A DNA stretch of 64,000 bases from Anabaena cylindrica PCC 7122 (GCF_000317695.1 NC_019771.1:5198001-5262000); one strand, 5' to 3'. Shown: positions 50,344-60,857, numbered from the stretch's first letter. Numbers and translations are program-made. Notes: a model not told the origin generated them from the sequence alone.

Positions 50344-50922
50344 ATTGTTGATTTGTAGTATAGAGTTTAGAATTTTTTGGCAAATGACCGCTGTAAAGCC
50401 CTACGGGCATAGCTGCGCTTATTACCGCGTAGCGTGCCGATAGCTTGCGTGGCGACGCAGGAACCATAGGCATTAGCTAAAAGCTGCTGTATTTTAAGCG
50501 ACATTGATTAATATTTATGCTAATTTCACGGAAAATTTATTTAAGTATTTGTACAGAAAACCCAAAGCACCGAAAAACCTAGTCTCACTGTTAATAGCTT
50601 GATGATTAGCGGCTGTTTGTCTGATAGCATTCAGTTATCAGTATTCTGTAGGTTGGGTTGACGTAAGGAAACCCAACAAAACCAACATGATTAATACACT
50701 TGTTGGGTTGCGCTGTCGCTTAACCCAACCTACACCAATTAACATTCATCAAATTTAACCTTGATTACTACAAGGGTGCAAGATATCATTATTAAGTTTA
50801 TCATTTATAGTTACAGTTTTTTTAACACAATATTTTTTGTCTGATTTAGAAATTTATAGCTTTTAAATTAATTAGGAACAGTATCTTCATCCTGAAAATC
50901 CTCAAATCCTGGACATCCTGAT
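50344..50922. other. Repeat-rich intergenic region
   Basis: This 579-bp gap contains a GC-rich GCGTAGCG/GCGACGCAGG-type repeat (about 50395-50470), the 88-bp inverted-repeat element at 50647, and an ATCCTG-type repeat (about 50886-50927) that overlaps the end of the kinase gene. No gene is seen. Confidence 0.6.
50647..50734. mobile_element. 88-bp inverted-repeat element (TGTAGGTTGGGTT)
   Basis: Perfect 13-bp terminal inverted repeats TGTAGGTTGGGTT (50647-50659) and AACCCAACCTACA (50722-50734). A second, inner inverted repeat (ACCCAACA/TGTTGGGT) would give a cruciform or double-hairpin transcript. No clear target duplication. A common class of small cyanobacterial repeat. Confidence 0.75.
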
Positions 50923-52758
50923 TCAGACATCACCCGAAAACACCACTCGAAAACCCGACATTCTCAAACCATCATCTGCTTCATTCCAAGTACGACTGGC
51001 ACTGCGACAAAGTTCAGCACTGAAATTCCAAGCACCACCGCGCAAAACCCGACGATGTTCATCACCACCAATATTCCACACACTACCATCTATAGGTGCG
51101 CCATCATAATTTTTATGCCAAGGATCAGCACACCATTCCCAAACTAACCCGTGCATATCATACAAACCAAAGGCATTAGCTATCTTAAAACTGCCTACAT
51201 TTGTGATTTCTTTGCGGAAATGGCTTCTTGGTTCCACAGCATAAAAATCACCACCATTACAGTTAATTAAATCAGACGTAATCCTTTCCCCAAAATGAAA
51301 AGCAGTTGTAGTTCCTGCACGACAAGCATATTCCCATTCTGCTTCACTGGGTAAACGATAATTGCGTCCAGTTTTCACCGACAACCGCAAACAAAATTCT
51401 ACAGCTTCATACCAAGAAACATTTTCTATAGGGAAATTTGCACCTTTATATTTTGATGGGTTAGAGTCTAAAGCTTGTTGAATTTTTGGTAAAGCTGCTA
51501 TTGCTTTCCATTGTGCTTGAGTAATAGGATATTTCCCCATGAAAAAATTTTCAACCCTAACTTGATGTTGAGGATATTCATCAGCATCAACTTCAAATTC
51601 TGGTGAACCCATCCAAAAACTACCACTAGGAATAGATACCATTTCTAAAGTGACGTTTTTATTCACTTCTTCTGCAAAAAATTGAGCGCTACCTTTCTCG
51701 CATTTAATTTCTCTTCCTGCGGTATCTACAGTAATAATATCAAAATCGAAATTTTCTAAAGGTGGTAGGGGAACGATAACCTTAACTTTTGGTGGTGGTG
51801 TTTCGATAATCGGAGTAATATTTAATGCTGCTGGTGGAGAGGTTTCGGCTTTTAAATCATTCAAAACTTCTGTAGCTGACTGATATCTATCACTGGGGAA
51901 ATGTTGGAGTAATTTATCTAATATATTTTTTAATTCGTCACTAATCGTAATACCTTTTTCCTCTAAACGTTCTTTCCATAACCATTTAGCATTCATGGGA
52001 TTATAAAGAGGATCTTTAAGTCCATAGGTATCTTGCATAGGTAAATCCTGAGTTAATAACCTGACACAAGTTACACCCAAAGCATATAAATCACTCGCAT
52101 GACAAGCAAAACCTGCCATTTGTTCTGTTGGTGCATAACCTAAAGTATAAATGGCTGTAGCTTGTCTGGCTATACTAGTATGGGTAACTTGTTTTGCACC
52201 ACCAAAGTCAATTAATACAGGTTTTTTATCTATATCTTGACGAATAATATTTTCAGGTTTGATATCCCGATGAATTACATTTTTTTGGTGAACAAAATCA
52301 AGTACTGGTAATAAATCAGCTAAAAGTTGGCGAATTTCTGTTTCGCTATAAGCCTGTTTTTGAACTTCTTCTAGGAGTGTTTTACCAATAATAAATTCCT
52401 GTACTAAATACAAACTAGCACCTTGTTCAAAGTAAGCTAATAAACGGGGAATTTGGGAATGATTTTCACCCAGTTCATATAATCTAAACGCTTCTTCTTT
52501 GAAGAATTCGGCTGCTTTTGCGCGTTGTCCTGTTCCCTGAACTTGAGGAAAAAATTGCTTAATGACACATGGTGCATTTAGTCTGTCTACGTCTTCTGCT
52601 GCGTAGGTTTTGCTAAACCCACCTTCACCTAATAACCGCAAAACACGGTAACGGTTTCTGAGTAGTTTTCCAAATGTACCATGTCCGCAAACGATGCAAA
52701 ATTTACTGTAGTCAGGGTTGAAGGGGTTTGAACAATTGGGATTTTGGCAAATTTGCAT
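50923..52758 (-). CDS. Ser/Thr kinase fused to an FGE-like domain
   Basis: The likely start is the ATG at 52758 (MQICQNPNC). The 611-residue protein opens with a zinc-ribbon-like CQNPNC...CIVCG motif, then a eukaryotic-type kinase (about 30-295) with all key residues: GEGGFSKTY, the Lys in CVIKQF, HRDIKPENI, DFGGAKQ. A Pro-rich linker leads to a formylglycine-generating-enzyme-like domain (about 375-610: VSIPSGSFWMGS, RLPSEAEWEYACRAGT, RVLRGGAWNF). The two copper-binding cysteines of true FGE are not both present (NFSAELC has only the second), so oxidase activity is unlikely. The domain may bind a ligand and control the kinase. Confidence 0.92.
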   Translation of the reverse strand: MQICQNPNCSNPFNPDYSKFCIVCGHGTFGKLLRNRYRVLRLLGEGGFSKTYAAEDVDRLNAPCVIKQFFPQVQGTGQRAKAAEFFKEEAFRLYELGENHSQIPRLLAYFEQGASLYLVQEFIIGKTLLEEVQKQAYSETEIRQLLADLLPVLDFVHQKNVIHRDIKPENIIRQDIDKKPVLIDFGGAKQVTHTSIARQATAIYTLGYAPTEQMAGFACHASDLYALGVTCVRLLTQDLPMQDTYGLKDPLYNPMNAKWLWKERLEEKGITISDELKNILDKLLQHFPSDRYQSATEVLNDLKAETSPPAALNITPIIETPPPKVKVIVPLPPLENFDFDIITVDTAGREIKCEKGSAQFFAEEVNKNVTLEMVSIPSGSFWMGSPEFEVDADEYPQHQVRVENFFMGKYPITQAQWKAIAALPKIQQALDSNPSKYKGANFPIENVSWYEAVEFCLRLSVKTGRNYRLPSEAEWEYACRAGTTTAFHFGERITSDLINCNGGDFYAVEPRSHFRKEITNVGSFKIANAFGLYDMHGLVWEWCADPWHKNYDGAPIDGSVWNIGGDEHRRVLRGGAWNFSAELCRSASRTWNEADDGLRMSGFRVVFSGDV

Positions 52759-53294
52759 GGTGGAGAGGAAGATAGCATCTTTTCCAAAGTCGTCCCCAAT
52801 ATTATCTAATTTAAAAAAGATATTTAGGTCAGCAAACAAGGATATCTATCTATGTCCTGACATTAGCTCATTACGGTAATAAAAGTGAAGAGAATATGTT
52901 GATTTATCTATTATGTTGGGGAAGTTATAAATCTGTATATATTATATATATGGGCGCACAGATTTTGACTATATAATTAATAATAGAAGATTTTGAAAAT
53001 TTGTCAAGTGTTTGGTCGATAATTCTATCTGCGTGAAAATTAAGAGAGATTTTGAGAATAGATAAATTAACACATTCAATAATTACTCAGGTTGAATTTT
53101 TCTCTGGTTGGTTACGAGGTGGTATATTAAGTTGCGTTTACCCTGGGATGCCCAGGATGAAGAAATGGATAATTAGTCTGAATCAGGATGCCCAGGATTA
53201 AAGGATGAAGAAATGCTTAGGGCTTGCTGATTAAATCCTAGCGATCCTCAAATCCGGTAAATCCTGATTTTGACTACTAAATATTGGAATTAAT
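52759..53294. other. Intergenic region with GGATGCCCAGGAT repeats
   Basis: This 536-bp gap contains two direct copies of GGATGCCCAGGAT...GAAGAAATG (53146-53167 and 53186-53215; the second has an extra TAAAGGAT) and an ATCCTG-type tract (about 53235-53275) before the sppA 3' end. The remaining sequence is AT-rich without genes. Confidence 0.6.
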
Positions 53295-55130
53295 TTAGTC
53301 AATCTTCAAGTTGAAAGGTAAGCGGGCATAAATTCCTTGAGGATCGTTCATTTTGTTTAAAATGGAAATTTCTTGCTGCAATTTTTCAAATTCTGCTAAA
53401 AGTGGGTTAGCTGATTTGATTTGAGTTTTTTCAATTCCTAGTTTTGCTTGTGCTTCTTGCAGTTTACGCCCAAAAAAGCGTTCTTCTAAGGTTGTCGCTC
53501 GTGGATATTCCTGTAATTCCCAATTATTACCTAATTTGGCTGCTTTGGCGGCATATTCTATGGCGACATTAAGACCACCAATTTCATCAACTAAACCGAT
53601 TTGCTTTGCTGCTGCACCTGACCAAACTCGACCTTGGGCAATTTCTGCTACTTTTTGTTGGGGTAGCTTTCGACCTTGGGCAACTTTACTGATAAACATA
53701 TTATAAATGCGGTTAACACTGCGCTGATAAAGTGCTAATTCTTGGGGTGATTTGGGACGAGAAACGGTTTGGTTATCGGCATATTTTGCAGTTTTGACTG
53801 TATCCCAGGTGATGCCGTTGTTATCTGCTAGCTTTTCACCGTTAAATAGTACGCCAAAGACACCTATAGAGCCTGTGATGGTGTTGGGTTCGGCAAAAAT
53901 GCGGTTGGAGTCGCTGGCTATCCAATAACCACCGGAGGCGGCGATATCACCCATTGAAACGATGACTGGTTTAACTTGTCGAGTTAATTTTATTTCTCGT
54001 TGTATAACTTCGGAAGCAGTGGCGCTACCACCAGGGCTGTTAATTCGTAAAACGACAGATTTGACATCTTGATCTTGGCGGATTTTATTGAAGATTTGAG
54101 CAAAGTTATCGCCTCCTATTTCTCCATTTTCCCCTTTTCCATCGACTATTTCACCTTCTGCATAGACGATCGCAATTTTATTTTCTGAGTTGCGTTCTAC
54201 ACCCATTGATTTACCGGGAACTTCGGCATAGTCACTGATGTTAATTTGGCGGAAGCTTTTATCGTCTTTATCACTAGCAGTTAATTTTTTTAGGTCAGTA
54301 ACTACTTCATCTAGATAGGCTATCTGATCCACCAAACCATTGCTTTTAGCTGTGTTAGCTTCTAGGATAGCTTGACTATCTGCGATCGCTTGCAATTTCT
54401 GCGGTTGCATTTTCCGGCTTGTCCCCACAGATGTTCGCCATTCTCCCCACACGTCATCTAATAATTTCTGGGTTTGTTGTCGATTTTCTGGACTCAGTTT
54501 GTTTAGTATAAACGGTTCTACTGCTCCCTTAAATTTACCCACTCGGACTACTTGAACACCTATACCGTATTTCTGCAATGCTCCCGTCAAAAACATTGGC
54601 TGTGAACTCAAACCGTTGATTTCCATTAGTCCTACGGGATTCAGGACGATATTATTAGCTACCGAACTTAAATAATATTCCCGTTCATTCCAGTCTGTGC
54701 CATAGGCGACAATTTTTTTGCCAGATCCACGGAATTTATCTAAAGCTTGACGGATTTCTTTGAGGGAAGCATAGCCGAGTCCACTAGCTGCACCAGATTT
54801 TGTCGCATCTATATAAATACCAACAATACGCGGATCTTTTTGTGCTTTTTCTAAAGTTTCGATAACTTTGCGGAGTGTAATTCTATCTTCGTCTACTCCT
54901 GTTAAGGTTGTTTGCAGTAAGTCACTGGAACTAGGTTGACTGTCAGTGATTTTCATAGACAAGTCAAAAACCAGCATGGATTTATCTTTGACTTCTGGCC
55001 CCGTATCTTTGGAGCTAGTAGCAACGATTATCAGGAATAATAAGCCTAGAGTACTGATACCAGAGAAAATAGTCAGCCCCAGTAAGCTACCAATTAAACT
55101 AGCAAAAGTTTGTTTAAGAAAGTTAGTCAT
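53295..55130 (-). CDS. sppA: Signal peptide peptidase SppA (long form)
   Basis: This 611-residue protein is the two-domain SppA, which degrades cleaved signal peptides in the membrane; in cyanobacteria SppA is also linked to light acclimation. One N-terminal helix (IGSLLGLTIFSGISTLGLLFLII, about 12-35) anchors it. The catalytic Lys is in RVGKFKGAVEPF (about 203-206) and the Ser in MGDIAASGGYWIA (about 398), followed by the GSIGVFGV stretch. Both halves have the S49 fold. Length is typical. It is monocistronic, with fni 77 bp upstream on the same strand. Confidence 0.94.
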   Translation of the reverse strand: MTNFLKQTFASLIGSLLGLTIFSGISTLGLLFLIIVATSSKDTGPEVKDKSMLVFDLSMKITDSQPSSSDLLQTTLTGVDEDRITLRKVIETLEKAQKDPRIVGIYIDATKSGAASGLGYASLKEIRQALDKFRGSGKKIVAYGTDWNEREYYLSSVANNIVLNPVGLMEINGLSSQPMFLTGALQKYGIGVQVVRVGKFKGAVEPFILNKLSPENRQQTQKLLDDVWGEWRTSVGTSRKMQPQKLQAIADSQAILEANTAKSNGLVDQIAYLDEVVTDLKKLTASDKDDKSFRQINISDYAEVPGKSMGVERNSENKIAIVYAEGEIVDGKGENGEIGGDNFAQIFNKIRQDQDVKSVVLRINSPGGSATASEVIQREIKLTRQVKPVIVSMGDIAASGGYWIASDSNRIFAEPNTITGSIGVFGVLFNGEKLADNNGITWDTVKTAKYADNQTVSRPKSPQELALYQRSVNRIYNMFISKVAQGRKLPQQKVAEIAQGRVWSGAAAKQIGLVDEIGGLNVAIEYAAKAAKLGNNWELQEYPRATTLEERFFGRKLQEAQAKLGIEKTQIKSANPLLAEFEKLQQEISILNKMNDPQGIYARLPFNLKID

Positions 55131-55207
55131 TAGTTATTAGTCATGAGTTATTGGTCTTTAGTCATTAGTAAAAAAACCAATGACTAAGGAAAGACAACCT
55201 GTTTACT

Positions 55208-56272
55208 TTATTGTATGCTGTGCAAACTGTCGGATCGCTTTAACTGATACAAAGTTCTGTTACCTGTACAGAATAATACGGTGGTGATTTCGGCAATTAA
55301 TACTTCTGCTAAGTCTTGCAGGGCTGTTTCTGATACATCTGCCGCTTGTAGGAAGGGCATTGCTAAACCAGCGATATCTGCACCGAGAGCGATCGCTTTG
55401 GCAACATCTAAGCCATGACGTAATCCCCCAGAAGCAATTAACGGTATTTGCGGAAACTGAGCGCGAATACTGGTAATACACTCTGCTGTCGGTATCCCCC
55501 AATTTGCAAAAGTCCTCCCCAAGCGCCGCTGCAAGGACGTTTCTGCTCTTTCGCTTTCTACCAACGCCCAAGATGTACCACCTGCACCAGCTACATCAAT
55601 GGCTTGTACCCCCACAGATATCAGTTTTTCTGCCATCGTCGCAGAAATGCCATTACCGACTTCTTTGGCAATTACGGGTACTGGCAACTTGCTACATAAA
55701 TTAGCTATTTTGTCAAACAAGTCCCGAAAATTGGTATCACCTCTGGGTTGAATGAATTCTTGCAGGGGGTTAATGTGTAAAATCAAAGCATCTGCTTCTA
55801 AAATATCAATAATTTGCAGACATTCATCAACGCCACATTGATAATTAAGTTGCACCGCACCCAAGTTAGCAAACAGAAGCACATCGGGAGCATATTTGCG
55901 AATAGCGAAGGTATCAGCAACTTGGGGTTTTTCTAATGCTACACGCTGGGAACCCACACCCATTGCTAGTTTATATTGTTGGGCGATTTCAGCCAAACGA
56001 CGGTTAATGATACCGGCTCGTTCTGTTCCCCCAGTCATGGAGGAGATTAATAAAGGTGCATTCAGGCTTTTTCCTAAAAAATTGCTGCTGATATCAATGT
56101 CAGTGCGATCGCATTCCGGTAAGCAACAATGAGTAAAGCGATAGCGTTCTAGTCCAGTGGTGACTTGCTGACATTGGACATCTTCCTCTAAACAGATGCG
56201 GATATGATCTGCTTTGCGATTTTGAGTTTGTGCTGAGGTGCTAGTAGGAGGGTTCACAGGTAATGATTCCAA
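55208..56272 (-). CDS. fni: Type 2 isopentenyl-diphosphate delta-isomerase
   Basis: This 354-residue FMN enzyme interconverts isopentenyl and dimethylallyl diphosphate for isoprenoids such as carotenoids, chlorophyll phytol and quinones. Type 2 features are present: LLISSMTGGTERAGIINRRLA (core SSMTGGTERAG), MGVGSQRVALE, VIAKEVGNGIS, DVAGAGGTSWALVES and LIASGGLRHGLDVAKAIALGAD (core SGGLRHGLDVAKA). The gene is upstream of sppA on the same strand (77-bp gap), possibly cotranscribed. Confidence 0.95.
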   Translation of the reverse strand: MESLPVNPPTSTSAQTQNRKADHIRICLEEDVQCQQVTTGLERYRFTHCCLPECDRTDIDISSNFLGKSLNAPLLISSMTGGTERAGIINRRLAEIAQQYKLAMGVGSQRVALEKPQVADTFAIRKYAPDVLLFANLGAVQLNYQCGVDECLQIIDILEADALILHINPLQEFIQPRGDTNFRDLFDKIANLCSKLPVPVIAKEVGNGISATMAEKLISVGVQAIDVAGAGGTSWALVESERAETSLQRRLGRTFANWGIPTAECITSIRAQFPQIPLIASGGLRHGLDVAKAIALGADIAGLAMPFLQAADVSETALQDLAEVLIAEITTVLFCTGNRTLYQLKRSDSLHSIQ

Positions 56273-56543
56273 GCTTTTACCTTCATTATTGTGACAGTCC
56301 CTAGAAAATTTTCACTAATCAAATAAGATTGCTATGCGAAGCTGCATTCCATTGAATTTGTTACTACCATTTTTTAATTAAATCTTTTCCATTTGCATCG
56401 CATAGTGATTTAACACCACTAAAACAATACCTATACTTCATTAAAACTTTGTGTCAAGTTAAGTAATAATACTATAGACTTAATTATACAAAACCTAGAA
56501 GATAGCAGATAGACTACTCAATAGTTACAGGGTATAAATCGCA

Positions 56544-59500
56544 ATGGATGAGCTAATACTACAAGGCAATCAGGATGTCTCCCATCCTGTTTTTGGACTG
56601 GCAAAAATTGCTTTTTTGGATGGTATCGGTAAAGTCGTCAATCCCCTTGACCTGACTCATCTTAATCTTAATTCATTGCTATTAACCACAATTGAGGCAG
56701 TACCAGACTCGTCTAATATTGTACCTGAAACGCTATCATGGGATCATATTTTTGGCTGGCAAAGTTCTACTACTAACATCCTGCAACAAGATATCTACCC
56801 AACTCTACAGCAATTCGCACAATCTCCTGATTTTCAGTCACAGATACACTCGATTTTTGGAGATAATCTCAATGCAGGAAAATTAAATGAAATTGCTTCT
56901 GAGTGGATAGTGGGTAACTTTAGTCTATTGCCACAGATAGAAGTGCTAGACGCATCTGTATTTTCCAGAGAGGCATTAGGCGCTTTTGCTGGAGAAACCA
57001 ATAAAATTTATCTTTCCAAAAAATTACTTAGCAGTGGTAGTATTGGACTCATTAAAGAGACAGTCATAGAAGAAGTTGGACATTTCCTAGACAAACAAAT
57101 AAACGCAGTAGACACCCCCGGTGATGAGGGACAATTGTTTGCAGCAGTCGTTACAGGTAAACAACTTAACACTAATCAGATTGCAGAGATTAAAACTGAA
57201 GACGATACAACTACAATCTTTGCAGATGGCAGATTTTTAACAGTTGAACAAGCTACATCTACAGTTACCATAACTGCCGCTCCTACAGTTACCATTGCTG
57301 TCAGTGATGCAACTGCGGCTGAAACCATAGCAGGACAAACCGCAAACCCTGGTAAATTCACACTCAAACGCACAGGGGATCTCACTTCAACCCTAGCAGT
57401 TAATTATACTGTTGCTGGGACTGCTACCAACGGTACAGATTACAATCAATTGACTGGTACTGCAACTTTTGGCGCTAGTGCATCTACAACCACAATTGAT
57501 TTGACTGTGATTAATGATGCTATTTTAGAACCAGCAGAAACAGTCATAGTTACATTAAAGAGTGGTAACAGTTACAATTTAGGCACAACAACAACCGCTA
57601 CAGTTAACATTGCTGATAACGACAAACCGACAATTACTATCAAAGCTACTGATGCAACTGCGGCAGAAACTGTAACTGGACAAACCACAAATCCTGGTAG
57701 ATTTACTCTCACACGCACAGGGGATTTAAGTTCATCTCCCACAGTTTATTATACCTTTACGGGTACTGCAACTAATGGTATAGATTACAATCAATTGAAT
57801 GGTAATGTAACCTTTGCATCTGGTTCATCTACAGCCATAATTGATTTGACTGTGATTAATGATGCTGTCTTAGAAGCACAGGAAACAGTGATAGTTACAT
57901 TAGCGAGTAGTGACAATTACACTTTAGGAACAGCAAAAACCGCTACAGTTAACATTGCTGATAACGACAAACCAACAATTACTATCAAAGCCACTGATGC
58001 AAGTGCGGCAGAAACTATAACTGGACAAACCACAAATCCTGGTAGATTTACTCTCACACGCACAGGAGATTTAAGTTCATTATCCACAGTTTATTATACT
58101 GTGACGGGTACAGCAACTAATGGTACAGATTACAACACATTGACTAAAAATGTGACTTTTGAGGCTGGTTCAGCTACAGCAATAGTTGATGTTAATGTCA
58201 AAGATGATGATGTATATGAAGGGAATGAGACTGTTATTGTCACTTTAGCAAATAACGCCAATTACACTTTAGGAACAGCGAAAACTGCTACTGTTAGCCT
58301 AGTAGATAATGATAAACCGACAATAACCATTAAAGCCAGTGATGCAAATGCAGCAGAAACGGCAGCTGGACAAACTGCAAATCCTGGTAAATTTACTCTT
58401 ACACGCACAGGGAATAAAACTGCTGCTTTAACTGTCAATTATACAGTAGCGGGTACAGCAACTAATGGTACAGATTACAACACATTAACTAAAAGTGTGA
58501 CTTTTGAAGCTGGTTCAGCTACAGCAATAATTGATGTCACTCCCATTGATGATTTTGTTTATGAGGGTAATGAGACAGTTATCCTTACTTTGGCAAATAA
58601 GGCTAGTTACATTGTAGGAACTGCGAACACTGCTACTGTTAATCTTGCTGATAACGATTCTGCAACTACTGTTAAACCGACTGTCACTATTAGTGCTAAT
58701 GATGCAACTGCGACGGAAACTGTAACTGGACAAACTGCAAATCTTGGTCAATTTAAACTTACAAGAACTGGAGATTTAAGTTCTTCTCTGACGGTTAATT
58801 ACTCTGTGGCAGGTACTGCAAGTAATAGTGCAGATTACAATAATTTGAGTGGAACGGTTACATTTGCGGCTGGTTCTTCTACTGCCATAATTAATGTTGC
58901 TCCGATTGATGATACTGCGGTTGAAGGTGATGAAACAGTTATAGTTAATCTCAGCAGTAGTACAAATTATAATCTGGGAACGGCGAAAGCTGCTACTGTT
59001 AATATTTTTGATAACGATTATACCAATGATAGCCTGAACAATGCCCAAAGTATTGTTGCAGATTATAGTCAGATCAATAACTTCGTAAGTAACCTTAATC
59101 TCAATGATTTCTACCGTTTTACAGTTAGTCAATCTGGTATTTTCACCGCTAACCTAACTGGATTAACTGGAGATGCAGATGTCCGTTTAATTCAAGATAA
59201 AAATAATAATGGACTCATAGACACTGCTCAGTTATACAATCCTACTACTAGTATATTAGACCCTGGTGAAATATTGGCTTGGCAATGGGAACGTGGTACA
59301 GCTAGTGAGTCTATTCGTCGTTTCCTAAATGCGGGAACTTATTACTTACAAGTAATGAGTTATAACAATCAGACAGCTAACTACAATCTGGCAACTAATT
59401 TTACACCTGCGGCTAGTGATGATCGCAAGTTTTCTATTCAACTCAACTTTGGTAGCAGTATTAATTCAACTGCTCAAGCTACAATTCGCAAAGCAGCAGA

Positions 59501-60857
59501 CTTTTGGGAAAATACCATTTCCCATAGCAGTTTTACTGGTTCCCAGACTTTAACGATTAATTTATCCCTGGATTCTTCACTCTCAGGATACAGTGGTACA
59601 GGCGAAATAACCAATACGGGATTGGATGCGAATGGTCGATATATGCCTATCTCAGGAGCCGTTAAATTAAGTGCTGACGTTGTGAATAAGTTAAATAGTA
59701 ATTCTGGGGATAATACGGGAATATTAATCCATGAAATGGGTCATGTCTTGGGACTGATAAGTGGATCTGCTGTAAATACATCCAATGGGACTTATAACGC
59801 CAATACATACGCTGGTTGGGCATATGGAGAGCTAAAAGGTACATTCACTCAAACTTCTGTACCAATGACCACAGGAGTGGGTAGCGGCTCTGATTACACA
59901 CATTGGAAAGAAACAGTGTTTGGGAATGAGATAATGACTCACATTCTCATGGGTGCTACTGAGTCTCTCAGCCAACTTTCTTTAGCAGTTCTCAGAGATA
60001 TTGGTTGGAATGTGAACTATGGTGCAGCTCAACCATATACTTTGCCATCACTAGGCGGCACTGGAAATACTTTAAATTCTGTAAGTGCTAACACTGTAAA
60101 TGTTGCCGTGGGAAGTACTTATTCTTACTACTTTAATAACTCTGTTAACAGTGAATTTCCTGTCCAAATGTATCGTGTCAACTTTGCTGGCACTGGTGCT
60201 ATCAAAGTAACCCTTAATGGTTTAACGGCTGATGCGAATATGCGGTTGATTTATGATGCCAACAACAATGGCTTAATTGATACAGGTGAAGTAATTGCCA
60301 CTGCCATCAATACGGGTACAACATCGGAATCTTTTAATTTCCATAACTTGGCAGCAGGTAATTATTATGTTGATGTTTATGCAACTAACTATATTGATTC
60401 TGATGGCAACAGGATTAATATTAGTACTGGCTACGCATTGAATTTCACATCTTTGGCTGCCTCAGAACCAGAGATAGTGAATAACTTAAATCCTGTCACC
60501 TATAGCTATAATTTGGGTAAAGGTAATTATATTACACCTTGGAATGCATATAGTTACTCACTAAGTGATAGCAATATAGACGAGCTTTTTAAATTCAATT
60601 TAGGGGGAACTACTGCTGCATCCTTTAATCTCGTTGGTTTAACTGATAATGCCGATATGAGACTGATTTATGATAGCAACAATAATGGTGTGATTGACAC
60701 TGGTGAAGTGATTGCCACTTCAACGAATCTAGGATCTGCATCAGAAAAAATTAATCTTTCTGGGTTACTGCCTGGGACTTATTACCTCCACGTTTATCGA
60801 GTCGCTAATACTAATACTGGATACATATTGAGGTTAGATAATTTGGTTATTACCTAA
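56544..60857 (+). CDS. Large Calx-beta / metalloprotease-like / PPC repeat protein
   Basis: This 1437-residue protein has an N-terminal domain (about 1-240) containing VIEEVGHFLD, a HEXXH-like motif with Glu in place of the first His (E176, H180). Five Calx-beta repeats of about 115 residues follow (about 246-822; NGTDYNTLTKNVTFEAGSA type). A PPC-like domain (about 828-955), a metzincin-like domain with IHEMGHVLGLIS (H1063, E1064, H1067) and two more PPC-like domains (about 1170-1437) complete it. The third zinc ligand expected at position 1073 is Ser. No signal peptide is visible. Export by a type I system and a role in adhesion or proteolysis at the surface are inferences. Confidence 0.88.
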   Translation: MDELILQGNQDVSHPVFGLAKIAFLDGIGKVVNPLDLTHLNLNSLLLTTIEAVPDSSNIVPETLSWDHIFGWQSSTTNILQQDIYPTLQQFAQSPDFQSQIHSIFGDNLNAGKLNEIASEWIVGNFSLLPQIEVLDASVFSREALGAFAGETNKIYLSKKLLSSGSIGLIKETVIEEVGHFLDKQINAVDTPGDEGQLFAAVVTGKQLNTNQIAEIKTEDDTTTIFADGRFLTVEQATSTVTITAAPTVTIAVSDATAAETIAGQTANPGKFTLKRTGDLTSTLAVNYTVAGTATNGTDYNQLTGTATFGASASTTTIDLTVINDAILEPAETVIVTLKSGNSYNLGTTTTATVNIADNDKPTITIKATDATAAETVTGQTTNPGRFTLTRTGDLSSSPTVYYTFTGTATNGIDYNQLNGNVTFASGSSTAIIDLTVINDAVLEAQETVIVTLASSDNYTLGTAKTATVNIADNDKPTITIKATDASAAETITGQTTNPGRFTLTRTGDLSSLSTVYYTVTGTATNGTDYNTLTKNVTFEAGSATAIVDVNVKDDDVYEGNETVIVTLANNANYTLGTAKTATVSLVDNDKPTITIKASDANAAETAAGQTANPGKFTLTRTGNKTAALTVNYTVAGTATNGTDYNTLTKSVTFEAGSATAIIDVTPIDDFVYEGNETVILTLANKASYIVGTANTATVNLADNDSATTVKPTVTISANDATATETVTGQTANLGQFKLTRTGDLSSSLTVNYSVAGTASNSADYNNLSGTVTFAAGSSTAIINVAPIDDTAVEGDETVIVNLSSSTNYNLGTAKAATVNIFDNDYTNDSLNNAQSIVADYSQINNFVSNLNLNDFYRFTVSQSGIFTANLTGLTGDADVRLIQDKNNNGLIDTAQLYNPTTSILDPGEILAWQWERGTASESIRRFLNAGTYYLQVMSYNNQTANYNLATNFTPAASDDRKFSIQLNFGSSINSTAQATIRKAADFWENTISHSSFTGSQTLTINLSLDSSLSGYSGTGEITNTGLDANGRYMPISGAVKLSADVVNKLNSNSGDNTGILIHEMGHVLGLISGSAVNTSNGTYNANTYAGWAYGELKGTFTQTSVPMTTGVGSGSDYTHWKETVFGNEIMTHILMGATESLSQLSLAVLRDIGWNVNYGAAQPYTLPSLGGTGNTLNSVSANTVNVAVGSTYSYYFNNSVNSEFPVQMYRVNFAGTGAIKVTLNGLTADANMRLIYDANNNGLIDTGEVIATAINTGTTSESFNFHNLAAGNYYVDVYATNYIDSDGNRINISTGYALNFTSLAASEPEIVNNLNPVTYSYNLGKGNYITPWNAYSYSLSDSNIDELFKFNLGGTTAASFNLVGLTDNADMRLIYDSNNNGVIDTGEVIATSTNLGSASEKINLSGLLPGTYYLHVYRVANTNTGYILRLDNLVIT
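57283..59010 (+). repeat. Five ~345-bp coding repeats (Calx-beta)
   Basis: Five tandem Calx-beta units of about 345 bp are similar even at DNA level; blocks such as GATAACGACAAACC, ACAAACCACAAATCCTGGTA and ATTACAACACATTGACTAAA recur. This would favour recombination and copy-number change. Confidence 0.85.

Noticed and set aside
58515..59132. Minus-strand frames inside the Calx-beta gene
   Set aside because: They are antisense shadows of the repeated coding sequence; the plus-strand gene is clearly the real one.
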